64,000 nt of DNA from Niallia endozanthoxylica (GCF_008710145.1 NZ_VYKL01000018.1:186001-250000), one strand, 5' to 3'. Numbered from the stretch's first letter, positions 1 through 9,148 are shown. Notes: generated by a model not told the origin, from the sequence alone. Program-made: numbers and translations.

Positions 1-57
1 TTAATGTATTCATTGATTTTATTTACATGATAAATATGAGATTGCTGGTGATATAGA

Positions 58-1200
58 GTGGAACAAAATGTAGACATCCGAAGAAAACAAAGAATAAATA
101 TTCCCCTTGGCTTTTTGAAAAAGGACTTAGTGTTCACCTTCTCCTTTATCTTGGCTGTCGCGAGTTGTTTTGTGCAAATGCCAAAGTTGGAGTACATTAA
201 TTTCCATGTGATGGTTAGTTTATTTAACCTGATGATTGCCATTAAGGCGCTTGAAGAACTGAAGGTGCTGGATAAATTCGCCATTACGATCTTAAATAAA
301 AGCCATAACAGCCGAACCGTGTCATCCATTCTCATCGCCCTTTGCTTTGTTAGCTCCATGTTCGTGACAAACGATGTGGCCTTACTTACCTTTGTGCCTC
401 TGACGGTCATTATTAGTCAAAAGACGGGCATGCCTGTGAGCGAGACCATTGTTCTTCAGACAATTGCTGCCAATATTGGCAGCAGCTTAACACCTATGGG
501 AAACCCGCAAAATCTGTTTCTCTTTTCCCATTATGACATTAAGCCTTTTGACTTTTTTGCGGCCGTTCTTGTCGTTGCGGCTGTTGGCATCGGTTTGTTA
601 TTTATTTTTACAATGAGACTGCCAAAAAAACAATTAAAGGTAGAACTGCCTTCTATTCCTATTGCTAATCGATATGAAGCATGGATATGGGGCATGGTAT
701 TAGCGGTGATTATTGCTTCGATCTTTGGCTTCATTAGTCAAACCATCTCATTTTTGATAACCGTTATGGCTGCAGTGATTTTAAATCGAAATTTATTGGT
801 AAAAATTGATTATTTGCTGCTGATTACGTTTATTAGCTTTTTTGTTTTTATCGGAAATATTTCGAATACAGAAGCAATCCAAACGATAGCGAACACAGGA
901 TTTCAGGATAGCACGTCTGTCTTTTTTAGTTCGATTATTCTTAGCCAATTCGTCAGCAATGTTCCGGCTGCTATTCTTCTGGCAAACTTTACAGCCGACT
1001 GGCAGCCGCTATTGCTAGGCGTAAATATTGGCGGACTTGGAACCATCATCGCGTCGCTTGCTAGTGTCATTTCTTATAAGATATTTATTCAGGCAAAACC
1101 GCTGGAATCAAAGAAATACCTGCTTACATTTAGTATGTATAATATCGCGTTTTTAATCATCCTAGCCTTCTTTCAGTATGTTATTTTTTTAATTATATAA
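58..1200 (+). CDS. SLC13/ArsB-type anion permease
   Basis: Polytopic membrane protein of 380 residues with about ten hydrophobic segments, of the ion-transporter superfamily (ArsB/NhaD/SLC13) whose members move dicarboxylates, arsenite or other anions. The stretch SSLTPMGNPQN around residue 142 is the typical re-entrant-loop motif, and a weaker second copy (SNVPAAILL) lies near residue 300, as expected for an inverted-repeat fold. The start is GTG at 58, preceded by GGTGAT. Relatives are usually somewhat longer, so the N-terminus looks short. The gene stands alone and is followed by a strong terminator. The substrate cannot be read from the sequence. Confidence 0.7.
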   Translation: MEQNVDIRRKQRINIPLGFLKKDLVFTFSFILAVASCFVQMPKLEYINFHVMVSLFNLMIAIKALEELKVLDKFAITILNKSHNSRTVSSILIALCFVSSMFVTNDVALLTFVPLTVIISQKTGMPVSETIVLQTIAANIGSSLTPMGNPQNLFLFSHYDIKPFDFFAAVLVVAAVGIGLLFIFTMRLPKKQLKVELPSIPIANRYEAWIWGMVLAVIIASIFGFISQTISFLITVMAAVILNRNLLVKIDYLLLITFISFFVFIGNISNTEAIQTIANTGFQDSTSVFFSSIILSQFVSNVPAAILLANFTADWQPLLLGVNIGGLGTIIASLASVISYKIFIQAKPLESKKYLLTFSMYNIAFLIILAFFQYVIFLII

Positions 1201-1293
1201 GGAACAACTGTACTCTGGGACACGAGAACAGTAGAGACAACCGAAAAAACGTTTCGAATGAATGGGTAATCATTTCATTTAATCATAAAAGAA

Positions 1294-1346
1294 AACCCCC
1301 AATGTGATAATAGAATGGCAGAGAAACCATTATCACATTGGGGGTT
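1294..1346. terminator. Strong bidirectional terminator
   Basis: Perfect 18-bp inverted repeat (arms 1294-1311 and 1329-1346, 17-nt loop) carrying a CCCCC/GGGGG core and followed by TTTCTCTCT. It closes the permease gene. Confidence 0.85.
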
Positions 1347-1685
1347 TCTCTCTGCTTAATGACAATAAAACACAGTGACGCTTCTTCGAGAAGACAAGTA
1401 GAAGTTTTGTACGGATAAAGGATCCTAAAACAATCCGATAAAAATACCCCTCAAATATCGTATGTATCTCCCCTGTTTTATACAAGAAAACCACCCGTTT
1501 AAAGTCAACCATAATCACTTTAATCATAAGCATTTCTTCTACAACTACTCACTCCTATCTATTATTAATCTTATGTAAATTTAATCTGTTTCTCATCGTT
1601 TTCTAATGTTTATTCTTTAAGATTAAAGTGTAGCCTTAATAAAGGACAAGCAATCAACATTTCATAAAATAGATGAGGAGAGAGA
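1347..1685. other. Intergenic stretch without a convincing gene
   Basis: A minus-strand reading frame of 66 codons (1333-1533) exists, but it has no close ribosome binding site and its end runs through the terminator stem, so I do not call it. The right end must hold the promoter of the lipoprotein gene. Nothing else stands out. Confidence 0.4.
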
Positions 1686-2330
1686 ATGAGTATGTTCAAA
1701 AAATTAATCGTAACAGGATGCACCCTACTTTTGTTAACAGCATGTGGTACAGATACAACAAATGAAAATGAGGGTTCGACCAATCAGCCAAATACGACGA
1801 GCGAATCCAACACAACAAACAGTACAACGGCAACTAACGAATCAAACGCTGTTAAAGATTCTAGCAATGCTGGCACACAAAATACGTTTACTACTGTTGA
1901 CATCACAAATCCAGCTGTCTCTTTGACAGAGGCTGTGAATGTCTTTAAAGAAGCTCATCCAGACGCAAAAATCGAATCTGTTGACTTAGATACGGACTCT
2001 GGTCGATTGCATTATGATTTTGATGGTTTTGATTCATCAAAAGAATATGAAACAGAAATTGATGCAACGACAAAAGAAATAAAGGAAAATGAAGTGGAAA
2101 CCGAAAGAGATAAGGATGAATCATTAGATTTTTCATCCATCATTGACCCAGCAAAAGCTATTGAAATCGCTTCTGCAAAAGCCGAAGTAGAAGGTCTTTC
2201 TCCAACAGGATGGTCACTTGAAGCAGACGATGGAAAACAAAAGTATACGATTGAATACGATAAAAATAACTCTGACATAGAAATCAAAATTGACGCCATA
2301 ACTGAAGAAATTCTAGAAATAGACGAATAA
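1686..2330 (+). CDS. PepSY-domain lipoprotein
   Basis: Secreted lipoprotein of 214 residues. A basic N-terminus and hydrophobic segment end in the lipobox LLTAC, with Cys20 as the lipidation site. A Thr/Asn/Ser-rich linker (about 24-70) follows, then two PepSY-like repeats (about 78-130 and 150-214), each an acidic stretch around an AVNVFKEAHPDAKIESV-type or AIEIASAKAEVEGL-type helix plus beta strands. PepSY domains are thought to inhibit proteases or modulate signalling at the cell surface. GAGGAG at 1675-1680 supports ATG 1686; ATG 1692 is possible. The specific target is unknown. Confidence 0.8.
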   Translation: MSMFKKLIVTGCTLLLLTACGTDTTNENEGSTNQPNTTSESNTTNSTTATNESNAVKDSSNAGTQNTFTTVDITNPAVSLTEAVNVFKEAHPDAKIESVDLDTDSGRLHYDFDGFDSSKEYETEIDATTKEIKENEVETERDKDESLDFSSIIDPAKAIEIASAKAEVEGLSPTGWSLEADDGKQKYTIEYDKNNSDIEIKIDAITEEILEIDE

Positions 2331-2390
2331 CATACGGTGCTTCTTCTAGAGGACAAACAAAAAAACTTGCATACCCTGTGGCAGAACACA

Positions 2391-2431
2391 AAAAGACCCA
2401 ATGAGCAATCAATTCGTTCATTGGGTCTTTT
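2391..2431. terminator. Bidirectional terminator
   Basis: 14-bp perfect inverted repeat (2391-2404 with 2418-2431) with A-run and T-run at its two sides. It separates the convergent lipoprotein and VWA genes. Confidence 0.85.
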
Positions 2432-2463
2432 AATAACTAGATACTTGTCGATGTCGCATGTAA

Positions 2464-3114
2464 TTAATGGCTTGAACGATTCCTATAGTCCTTTTCAATT
2501 ACATCCTTCCATTTTCGATCAATGCCTTTTCCACTTCGAAGATCCATGACGGCTTCATTGACCGCTTCAAAATTTAGCTGAGTTCCTTCTTCATCAGCAT
2601 GATAATTAACAGCGAACTCCTCGTTAATTCCATAGGTTTCAGCTGTTGAGATGGCATCAATATTGGCCCCGAGGAACAAGAACTCCCAGCCATATTCCTG
2701 TTTTTGATACTGAACCATTTTTTTGATTTTGTCTGCTGTATATTCCTTACTGGCATTTTCCATTCCATCTGTTGTGATTACAAAGAGAACCTTTTCTGCT
2801 CGTTCCTGCACACACGCTCTTTTTTGCACAAGAATCATCTTTTGAATCGAAAATCCTATTGCATCTAATAGCGCAGTTGTTCCCCCTGCCTCGTATTCCT
2901 TTTCGGTGAGCGGAGATACTTTTTTCACATGAATGCGGTCGTGCAATAATTCATAACGGTGATCAAATAATACCGTCGTTACAAAAGCTTCTCCCTCTGC
3001 CTTTTTCTGTTTCTTTAACATCGCATTGAAACCGCCGATTGTATCCTCTTCCAATCCTGCCATTGAACCGCTTTTATCTAAAATAAACACTATTTCCGTT
3101 CGGCTTCTTTTCAT
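2464..3114 (-). CDS. Stand-alone von Willebrand factor A domain protein
   Basis: A 216-residue single-domain VWA protein, probably cytoplasmic. The metal-ion-dependent adhesion site is complete: DKSGS at residues 13-17, the GGTTAL threonine near 75 and the TTDGMENAS aspartate near 115. VWA proteins mediate metal-dependent protein-protein interactions. The start is placed at ATG 3114, because GGAGG lies about nine bases upstream; a longer frame to 3162 has no ribosome binding site. It lies just downstream of the macrodomain gene on the same strand (79-base gap), so the two may be co-transcribed. The partner is unknown. Confidence 0.8.
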   Translation of the reverse strand: MKRSRTEIVFILDKSGSMAGLEEDTIGGFNAMLKKQKKAEGEAFVTTVLFDHRYELLHDRIHVKKVSPLTEKEYEAGGTTALLDAIGFSIQKMILVQKRACVQERAEKVLFVITTDGMENASKEYTADKIKKMVQYQKQEYGWEFLFLGANIDAISTAETYGINEEFAVNYHADEEGTQLNFEAVNEAVMDLRSGKGIDRKWKDVIEKDYRNRSSH

Positions 3115-3192
3115 TCTTATCATCCTCCGTTTCTTTGTTACATTTAGGATAACAAGATTCAAAAAAGAAAAGGTCGCCTAGAAAGCGACATT

Positions 3193-4194
3193 TTAAGAAC
3201 CGAGCAGCGGTTGATCAAAGGCAAATAGAGCTTCATTGATTTCATGAATATCATAATTCTCTTGTTTGATAAAAAATTCAATAATGACATCAAATTTATG
3301 GCTATGTGACAAGGCATATCCAGCGGTCTCTAATAATTCAATCGTTTCTTCCAAATTTAGTTGTAAAGCAATGACTAAAGCGAGAACTGTTTTCTTTTTG
3401 GGTGAATTGACTCCATTTCGGATTTTCGAAAATAACCGCCGGTCCATATTTGCTCGTTTATACACTTCTACGTCCGTCAGTCCTTTTTCATCAATTACCC
3501 GAAGCAGCTGATTGGAAAAGGGTTCCTCCAGTTGGTTGAGCAAGGCGGCTAATGATGCGTCCTCCTCTGCTTGCATTTCCTGCAGGTTCATTTCGACTTC
3601 CTGGCAGGTGTCTAGAATATCAAAATCCTCCAATCGATTGCGTTGAAACTTGCTCTCCGTTTCCTCTACATAATGCTCATCTATATATTGATGGATCGAA
3701 GAAAATAACTTTTCGCTTAATCCGAATGAATTTTTATCAAAAACCACTAGATACACATTCATTTCATGGTGAATTAAAAAGGAGCTAATAGCAGCAACAG
3801 CAATTTGTAAGGCTTCCTCTTTTGGATAACCGTAAATGCCTGTTGAAATCAATGGAAACGCGATGGACTGGCATTGATAATCCTTCGCAAGCTCTAAAGA
3901 ATTCTGATAAGAAGCTTTTAGCAGAACATCTTCTTGTTTGGAACCGCCCTGCCAAACAGGCCCTGGTGTATGAATTACCCATTTGGCAGCGAGATTAAAC
4001 CCCGGGGTAATAACCGCTTCCCCTGTCTTACAGCCTCCGATTTTATTGCAGGCTTCTTGCAGCTCACTCTTTCCTGCTGCGCGGAAAATCGCTCCGCATA
4101 CACCACCGCCCATTTGCAGTGCAGGATTTGCTGCATTCACAATGGCATCTGCCTTCATTTTTGTAATATCATTGCGTACAATCTCTAATGGCAT
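3193..4194 (-). CDS. Macrodomain (ADP-ribose-binding) protein with C-terminal helical/HTH-like domain
   Basis: 333 residues. Residues 1-170 form a macrodomain: VNAANPAL with Asn23 followed by GGGVCGAIFRAAG, and the second ADP-ribose loop STGIYGYP near 118. Such domains remove or bind ADP-ribose or O-acetyl-ADP-ribose. Residues about 235-333 form a separate all-helical part beginning LRVIDEKGLTDVEVYKRA, which resembles a Cro/XRE-like helix-turn-helix followed by helices. The start at 4194 follows GGGAGAG; an upstream extension to 4272 runs into the neighbouring palindrome and is rejected. It probably forms a two-gene unit with the VWA gene. Role unproven, possibly stress or ADP-ribosylation reversal. 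Confidence 0.8.
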   Translation of the reverse strand: MPLEIVRNDITKMKADAIVNAANPALQMGGGVCGAIFRAAGKSELQEACNKIGGCKTGEAVITPGFNLAAKWVIHTPGPVWQGGSKQEDVLLKASYQNSLELAKDYQCQSIAFPLISTGIYGYPKEEALQIAVAAISSFLIHHEMNVYLVVFDKNSFGLSEKLFSSIHQYIDEHYVEETESKFQRNRLEDFDILDTCQEVEMNLQEMQAEEDASLAALLNQLEEPFSNQLLRVIDEKGLTDVEVYKRANMDRRLFSKIRNGVNSPKKKTVLALVIALQLNLEETIELLETAGYALSHSHKFDVIIEFFIKQENYDIHEINEALFAFDQPLLGS

Positions 4195-4248
4195 TCTTAT
4201 CCCACTCTCCCAAATTACTTCTCTATGTCTTATCATACTTTTTCCAAA

Positions 4249-4299
4249 AGAAAAGTGCCAGGATCTATCCATTTACTGGATGGTTCCTAGCACTTTTCT
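4249..4299. repeat. GTGCCAGG-type dispersed palindrome
   Basis: Imperfect palindrome with perfect ends (AGAAAAGTGC / GCACTTTTCT) and an inner ATCC/GGAT pair. A diverged relative lies at 56519-56557 (TGCCAG, ATCC, TTTA, TGGATGG, CCTGGCAC in the same order). It could act as a terminator for the transporter gene. Confidence 0.6.
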
Positions 4300-4375
4300 T
4301 ATTAGAATCTATCAGGCATCCTTATTGTTATACACTTATTCTACAAGCATTTTAAGGATGATTCTATCCTTCTTC

Positions 4376-5776
4376 TTACGCACCTTTTTTGTTGGTTAAA
4401 ATATCCTCTAATTCCTCTAATGATCTGCCTTTTGTTTCAGGGATAAATTTCCAAATAAATATAGCCGAAAGTAAACTCATAATACCATAGAAGGAATAAG
4501 TTAAGCCGCCGCTAAATTCCATCATCGCTGGGTATGTGGAGGAGATGAAATAGTTTGCTGCCCATTGTGCGGCAACAGCAATCGCCACAGCTTGTCCTCT
4601 AATTTTATTAGGGAAAATTTCTGAAATAAGTACCCAAACCACTGGTCCCCATGACATCATAAAGGATGCTGTATAGATAATGATAAAAATGAGTGTACCG
4701 ATTCCAATCACATTTGAAAAGGCCATACCGGCTACTCCAAACATACCAATGGTCATACCAATTGAACCAATGATTAATAATGGTTTTCTGCCAAATTTAT
4801 CAACTGTAAAAATAGCAATCAAGGTAAAGACTACATTCACAAGGCCCATGACAATCGTTTGAAACATGGAAGCATCTCTTCCAGCACCCATGCTTTCGAA
4901 TATACGTGGTGCATAATAAAGGGCCACATTAATACCAACAAATTGCTGGAATACAGAAAGTAAAATACCGATTACAATAATTGCTTTACCATAGGCAAAT
5001 AGCTTTGCTTTATTAACATCATGAAAGGATTTCTTTATTTCAAGCATCGTTGCTTTTGCCACGGCTTGATCATATAATCTTGAAAGCACAGCCATCGCCT
5101 TCTGATCCTGATTCTTCGAAATTAAATATCTAGGTGTTTCCGGAACTGTAAACAATAGAACTAGAAATAGTAATGCAGGGATGGCTTCTGATGCAAACAT
5201 ATATCGCCAACCAATATCATTAATCCATTCGATTGATTGTCCTCTCGCAATTCCAAAGTTAACAAAGTAAACAACTAACATACCAAAGATGATCGCAAAT
5301 TGGTTAAGAGAAACTAATGTACCTCTAATGCGTGAAGGAGCAATTTCTCCAATATACATTGGTGAAACCGCTGATGCTAAACCAACACCGATTCCCCCGA
5401 TCACACGGTAAATATTAAATACAATTAATAGAGCAATCGAAGGCTCTCCTTTTGTGAAAAATAAAAACTCAGGATACGCAGAACCTAGTGCTGATACTAA
5501 AAATAATACCGCTGCTACAACTAGTGAATATTTTCTTCCTAATGTGCTTGAAAGATAACCAGAAATGATTCCCCCGATAATACATCCAATCAATGCACTG
5601 GATACAGTAATCCCGTGAATCAGAGGACTAAGACCAAGACTATCGGTAAAATAGGTTTGAAGCGACGCCTCCGCACCAGAAATAACGGCCGTATCATATC
5701 CAAATAACAGCCCGCCAAGAGTCGCGACCAAGGTAATTAAAACAATGTACATACGATGATTTTTCATTTTTGTCAA
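4376..5776 (-). CDS. D-xylose/sugar:H+ symporter, MFS sugar-porter family (XylE-like)
   Basis: About 466 residues with twelve membrane segments. Sugar-porter signatures are all present: LLFGYDTAVISG in TM1, GRKYSL after TM2, PSRIRGTLVSLNQ after TM4, PETPRYL at the end of the first half, GRKPLL after TM8 and PETKGRSLEEL at the C-terminus. The segment DIGWRYMFASEAIPALLFL closely recalls E. coli XylE, and family members import pentoses or inositol with a proton. The longest frame starts at TTG 5776; ATG 5767 is the alternative. GGGAGG (5798-5803) is unusually far from both, with a hairpin between. Downstream of a pentose-sensing-type three-gene system, so likely its regulated target. Confidence 0.85.
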   Translation of the reverse strand: MTKMKNHRMYIVLITLVATLGGLLFGYDTAVISGAEASLQTYFTDSLGLSPLIHGITVSSALIGCIIGGIISGYLSSTLGRKYSLVVAAVLFLVSALGSAYPEFLFFTKGEPSIALLIVFNIYRVIGGIGVGLASAVSPMYIGEIAPSRIRGTLVSLNQFAIIFGMLVVYFVNFGIARGQSIEWINDIGWRYMFASEAIPALLFLVLLFTVPETPRYLISKNQDQKAMAVLSRLYDQAVAKATMLEIKKSFHDVNKAKLFAYGKAIIVIGILLSVFQQFVGINVALYYAPRIFESMGAGRDASMFQTIVMGLVNVVFTLIAIFTVDKFGRKPLLIIGSIGMTIGMFGVAGMAFSNVIGIGTLIFIIIYTASFMMSWGPVVWVLISEIFPNKIRGQAVAIAVAAQWAANYFISSTYPAMMEFSGGLTYSFYGIMSLLSAIFIWKFIPETKGRSLEELEDILTNKKGA

Positions 5777-5795
5777 GAGAGAGCAATTCTCTCTT
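5775..5795 (-). promoter_or_regulatory. Hairpin between Shine-Dalgarno and start of the symporter gene
   Basis: AAGAGAG/CTCTCTT inverted repeat sits in the 21 bases between GGGAGG (5798-5803) and TTG 5776. Folding it would bring the ribosome binding site close to the start, so it may influence translation. Inference only. Confidence 0.4.
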
Positions 5796-5986
5796 TTCCT
5801 CCCTTCTATCTATACAATCTTATTTACCCTTCAAAATTGGCTAACCTCGTCTTCATTTCTAAAAAGCATAATTGATTGATAAACGCAGCTCTTACCTCCT
5901 CAACTCCAACACCATTTTTAATAGATTCGATTTATATTCATTTTATTCTTCATTTGAAAGCTCTCTTAACACACATTTAGATTATC

Positions 5987-6016
5987 ATGAAAGCGCATTC
6001 CTAATAGCGCTTTCAT
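5987..6016 (-). promoter_or_regulatory. cre-like palindrome upstream of the symporter
   Basis: Inverted repeat ATGAAAGCGC ... GCGCTTTCAT (10-bp arms, 10-base centre). The left half with its flank matches the CcpA-site consensus WTGNAANCGNWNNCW at all but the last position, and the right half on the other strand matches nearly as well. Catabolite repression of pentose uptake would fit. It could instead be the regulator's own target. Confidence 0.5.
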
Positions 6017-6083
6017 CTTCACTTTCTTGTTATTATCTAGACTTTCTTGCTAATTACCTTTATATCTATGAAAGAATCCACAT

Positions 6084-6119
6084 AAAAAAGGATTAGGGCC
6101 TATACCCTAATCCTTTTTT
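6084..6119. terminator. Terminator of the sensor-regulator operon
   Basis: 15-bp perfect stem (6084-6098 with 6105-6119), six-base loop, with A-run and T-run ends, immediately 3' of the response-regulator gene. Confidence 0.9.
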
Positions 6120-6146
6120 ATATGAATTTTCCAGCAACACCCTGTA

Positions 6147-7712
6147 TTACTTTTGAAAATGATTTCGATATTCCCGCGGGCTCATTCCTGTTTCTTTTTT
6201 AAAAGCCCTGCTAAAATAATTGGGATCCTTATACCCAATATTTAGTGCGATTTCTTTAAACGCCATTGTACCATCTTGTAAATACTCTTTTGCCTTTTCT
6301 ATTCGAAGATTCTTCAAATAGTCGGAAAACGTCACATGAAACCGATCTTTAAATAACTTACTTAAATAATAGCTGCTAATTCCAATCAGCTCAGCAACCT
6401 CTTCAAGAGAAATGGATTTATGATAATTCGTATCAACATATTCCTTTGCTTGCAGAAGTAACGCGCGCATCCCGTTCATGCGCCACTCTCCAATACGCTC
6501 CGTCACATGTATCAGATGTGCTTTGGCTGCTTCTTTGATTTGCATCACTGTTTCCAATTGGCCTAAGCTTACCTGAGGATCTCCATCAAATCCAAGCTCT
6601 TTCATTGACCGATTTAAGACGATAAAGAAATCCTCTAACGCCTTCTGAACAAGCCTGACCTGATAGTCTGAAGCCTGTTGAATGGATTGATAATAGGATT
6701 CAAACATTTGCAGCGTTTTTTGTATATCGCCTTTCTTAATGGCTTCAACTAACTCTTTCTCCACTTCAAAAGGAATGATCTCATTACGCTTTTGCTTTAG
6801 CCGTTCATTATAAACCAAATAGACGGCACTTGGATGACTGTGGACTAACTCTAGCGCATAGACCGCCTCCATATAGGAATCAGCATACTGTTTGACGTCT
6901 GATACAACCATCCCAACTCCTGCAAATAGACGGGAATGGGTCGAATGACTTTGAACATGATGAATGATGGTGCGTGCAAAGTCATGTCTAATCTCATCAT
7001 TTTTTTCATTATCACCCAATAACACCAGTACTGGAACTTGAAACCCTGTTAACGGTCCTATCAGACAATGAAGAGGTTGTTCATGCAGCGCCTGTTTTAG
7101 GTTTCTATACCAACCGTTTTTTTCCTCCCGGTCAGGCTGCAGATGATCTGATTCAAACGAAAAGACTGTCATAAACCCTTTCTTATGTTCAAGGTCCACC
7201 CATTCCTCCCAGTCCTCTTGATTAAATTCATGAATATGGTCCATGATGAGAGAAACAATGAATTCCATTTCGATGACGGAACTAGCTCTTTCCAGCCTGT
7301 GATTCATTTGCTTTTTATCCATTAATGCTCGTTTTTCACCTTCGATTTCATTAATCATTCGATCAAAGGCTTCCAGGACTTCAGACACTTTACTCGGTTT
7401 TAACAAATACTCTTTAATTCCATATTTCATTGCTTCACGGGCATATTCAAACGTATCAAAAGCCGACACCATAATCACTTTTGTGTTCGGAAGCTTCGGA
7501 AGTATTTGCCGTATCGCTTCAAGACCATCTATTTCCGGCATTTTGATATCCATGAAAATTAAATCCGGCTGATGGTTTAACGCTAATTCCACTGCTTGTT
7601 TGCCATTTCGAGCCTCCGCAATGACCTCAAAATCGGAACGATTTCTCGCAAGCATAAGCTTGAGTCCTTCTCTTTCAATGGATTCGTCGTCCACCAACAT
7701 GACTTTAATCAC
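6147..7712 (-). CDS. YesN-type response regulator (REC plus AraC-family DNA-binding domain)
   Basis: 521 residues. An N-terminal receiver domain carries the acidic pair D8/D9, phospho-acceptor Asp55 (FMDIKMPEIDG) and Lys in LLKPSK near 106. A long helical linker follows, then a C-terminal AraC/XylS domain with two helix-turn-helices (EVAELIGISSYYLSKLFK and FKEIALNIGYKDPNYFSRAFKK). It should be phosphorylated by the adjacent kinase and activate sugar-uptake promoters. The start is GTG 7712 behind AAAGGGGG. It is the third gene of a tight unit with the kinase (17 bases apart) and the binding protein. Confidence 0.9.
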   Translation of the reverse strand: MIKVMLVDDESIEREGLKLMLARNRSDFEVIAEARNGKQAVELALNHQPDLIFMDIKMPEIDGLEAIRQILPKLPNTKVIMVSAFDTFEYAREAMKYGIKEYLLKPSKVSEVLEAFDRMINEIEGEKRALMDKKQMNHRLERASSVIEMEFIVSLIMDHIHEFNQEDWEEWVDLEHKKGFMTVFSFESDHLQPDREEKNGWYRNLKQALHEQPLHCLIGPLTGFQVPVLVLLGDNEKNDEIRHDFARTIIHHVQSHSTHSRLFAGVGMVVSDVKQYADSYMEAVYALELVHSHPSAVYLVYNERLKQKRNEIIPFEVEKELVEAIKKGDIQKTLQMFESYYQSIQQASDYQVRLVQKALEDFFIVLNRSMKELGFDGDPQVSLGQLETVMQIKEAAKAHLIHVTERIGEWRMNGMRALLLQAKEYVDTNYHKSISLEEVAELIGISSYYLSKLFKDRFHVTFSDYLKNLRIEKAKEYLQDGTMAFKEIALNIGYKDPNYFSRAFKKETGMSPREYRNHFQK

Positions 7713-7729
7713 AAGAATCCCCCTTTCCT

Positions 7730-9148
7730 CTATTTTGTTAATTGAATACTCACTGTTGTACCCTTTCCAACGGTTGAAGAGATATTAATTTTACAATCCT
7801 TATTAAATAATTTAAGCCGATCCATCACATTTCTCATGCCGATTCCCGTGGAATGGCCTGACCCTTTTTTGGATAAAGATATTTCTTCCTTACTCCCTGC
7901 ACCAAGTAATCGATCAATCGTTTGCGGATCCATTCCAACCCCATTGTCCTTCACATCAATACAGACCCTTTCATGTTCTTCATAAATATGCAATTCAATT
8001 TTCGCCCCTTCAGTCATCCCTTCAATCCCATGTATAAAGGCATTTTCAATAATAGGCTGAAGTGTCAGGCAAGGGAGCGGAGTTGAAAGGCATGTTGGAT
8101 CAACGTTTTGGATAAACTCGACTCGATCACCGAAACGCGTTTTTTGGATAAAAAAATATTCCTTTACGATGTTCACTTCATCCTTTAACAGGGTCTCACG
8201 ATTAAGATTGCCGATATTATAACGAAGCAAAGCCGAAACAGAAGAAATCAAGTCACTCGTACGTTCTGCTCCTTCGATATAGGATATTTTTGAAATCGTA
8301 TTTAACGTATTAAAAAGAAAATGAGGATTAATTTGATTTTGTAAGCTTTTTAATTCCATTTCTTTTAATAGCTGAGCCATCCTTGCCTTTTCCTCAATTT
8401 CACTAACCGATTCTAAAATATTCCTTTTCATTTCATTAAAAGTCTTCGTTAAAAACCAAAGCTCATCCTTTCTCGATACAACGATATCCTCCCCGGTATA
8501 GCATCCAGTTGAAATTTCTTCTGCCGCAAAAGTTAGACGTCGAATGGTTCTTGTGATTCCATTCGAAAACCAAAGCGCAAATAGGATGCTTAAGATAATC
8601 ATCGCAATAAGGATGGCAGTCCCCATCTTTTTCGTATTTTGTATCTTTTCGTCTACGAGGAGTGATAATGCTTGATAGTTTGTCAGTTCCTTATTAATTA
8701 AACTAAGTGTTTTCTCATGAATATAACCTGATATTTTCTCCGCTTCATGCAAAGATAAGGAATATTTCTGAATATCCTGTTTCCTAACATCTTCGACTGT
8801 CTGATCTGCTTGTTCAAGGAAACTAGTCATCATATTTAAGAAGTTATTTTTCGGGATCCCTTGTTCTTCACTCTCCTCAAACATTTGCTGCAGCTGGAGA
8901 AGCTGCTGCTTATTCTGTTGGTAGGAAGCTAAATTTCCAGGTAAAGGTTCATAAACGTATATTTGCAGTGATTGAAAGGCTTCATTTGTCTTTTGAGTCA
9001 TTTCATTTAAAAGAAATAAATGTTCCACATTCTCATCATGCAGCTCCATGACTTTTTGGTTACCTTGTTCATGAACAAAAAATAGAATAACAATTAACAA
9101 TAGAATTACAGCAAAATAAATGAGCAGCTTTGTGCGTATTTTCATCAT
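7730..9148 (-). CDS. LytS/YesM-type sensor histidine kinase
   Basis: 472 residues. TM1 at 8-25, an extracytoplasmic helical region to about 172, TM2 at about 176-195, HAMP to about 250, then a His_kinase domain with His276 in QINPHFLFN and a C-terminal HATPase (ENAFIHG N-box, DNGVGM and GIGMRN boxes). These kinases autophosphorylate and pass phosphate to YesN-type regulators. Its ATG overlaps the stop of the upstream sugar-binding-protein gene by four bases, indicating translational coupling. In Clostridium beijerinckii a comparable kinase binds a membrane-anchored xylose-binding protein (XylFII). Equivalence here is inferred. Confidence 0.9.
   Translation of the reverse strand: MMKIRTKLLIYFAVILLLIVILFFVHEQGNQKVMELHDENVEHLFLLNEMTQKTNEAFQSLQIYVYEPLPGNLASYQQNKQQLLQLQQMFEESEEQGIPKNNFLNMMTSFLEQADQTVEDVRKQDIQKYSLSLHEAEKISGYIHEKTLSLINKELTNYQALSLLVDEKIQNTKKMGTAILIAMIILSILFALWFSNGITRTIRRLTFAAEEISTGCYTGEDIVVSRKDELWFLTKTFNEMKRNILESVSEIEEKARMAQLLKEMELKSLQNQINPHFLFNTLNTISKISYIEGAERTSDLISSVSALLRYNIGNLNRETLLKDEVNIVKEYFFIQKTRFGDRVEFIQNVDPTCLSTPLPCLTLQPIIENAFIHGIEGMTEGAKIELHIYEEHERVCIDVKDNGVGMDPQTIDRLLGAGSKEEISLSKKGSGHSTGIGMRNVMDRLKLFNKDCKINISSTVGKGTTVSIQLTK

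Noticed and set aside
1333..1533. 66-codon minus-strand reading frame
   Set aside because: No close ribosome binding site and its 3' end forms the terminator stem.
5872..6096. 74-codon plus-strand reading frame upstream of the symporter
   Set aside because: No ribosome binding site, composition like non-coding AT-rich DNA, overlaps the cre-like palindrome and the terminator.
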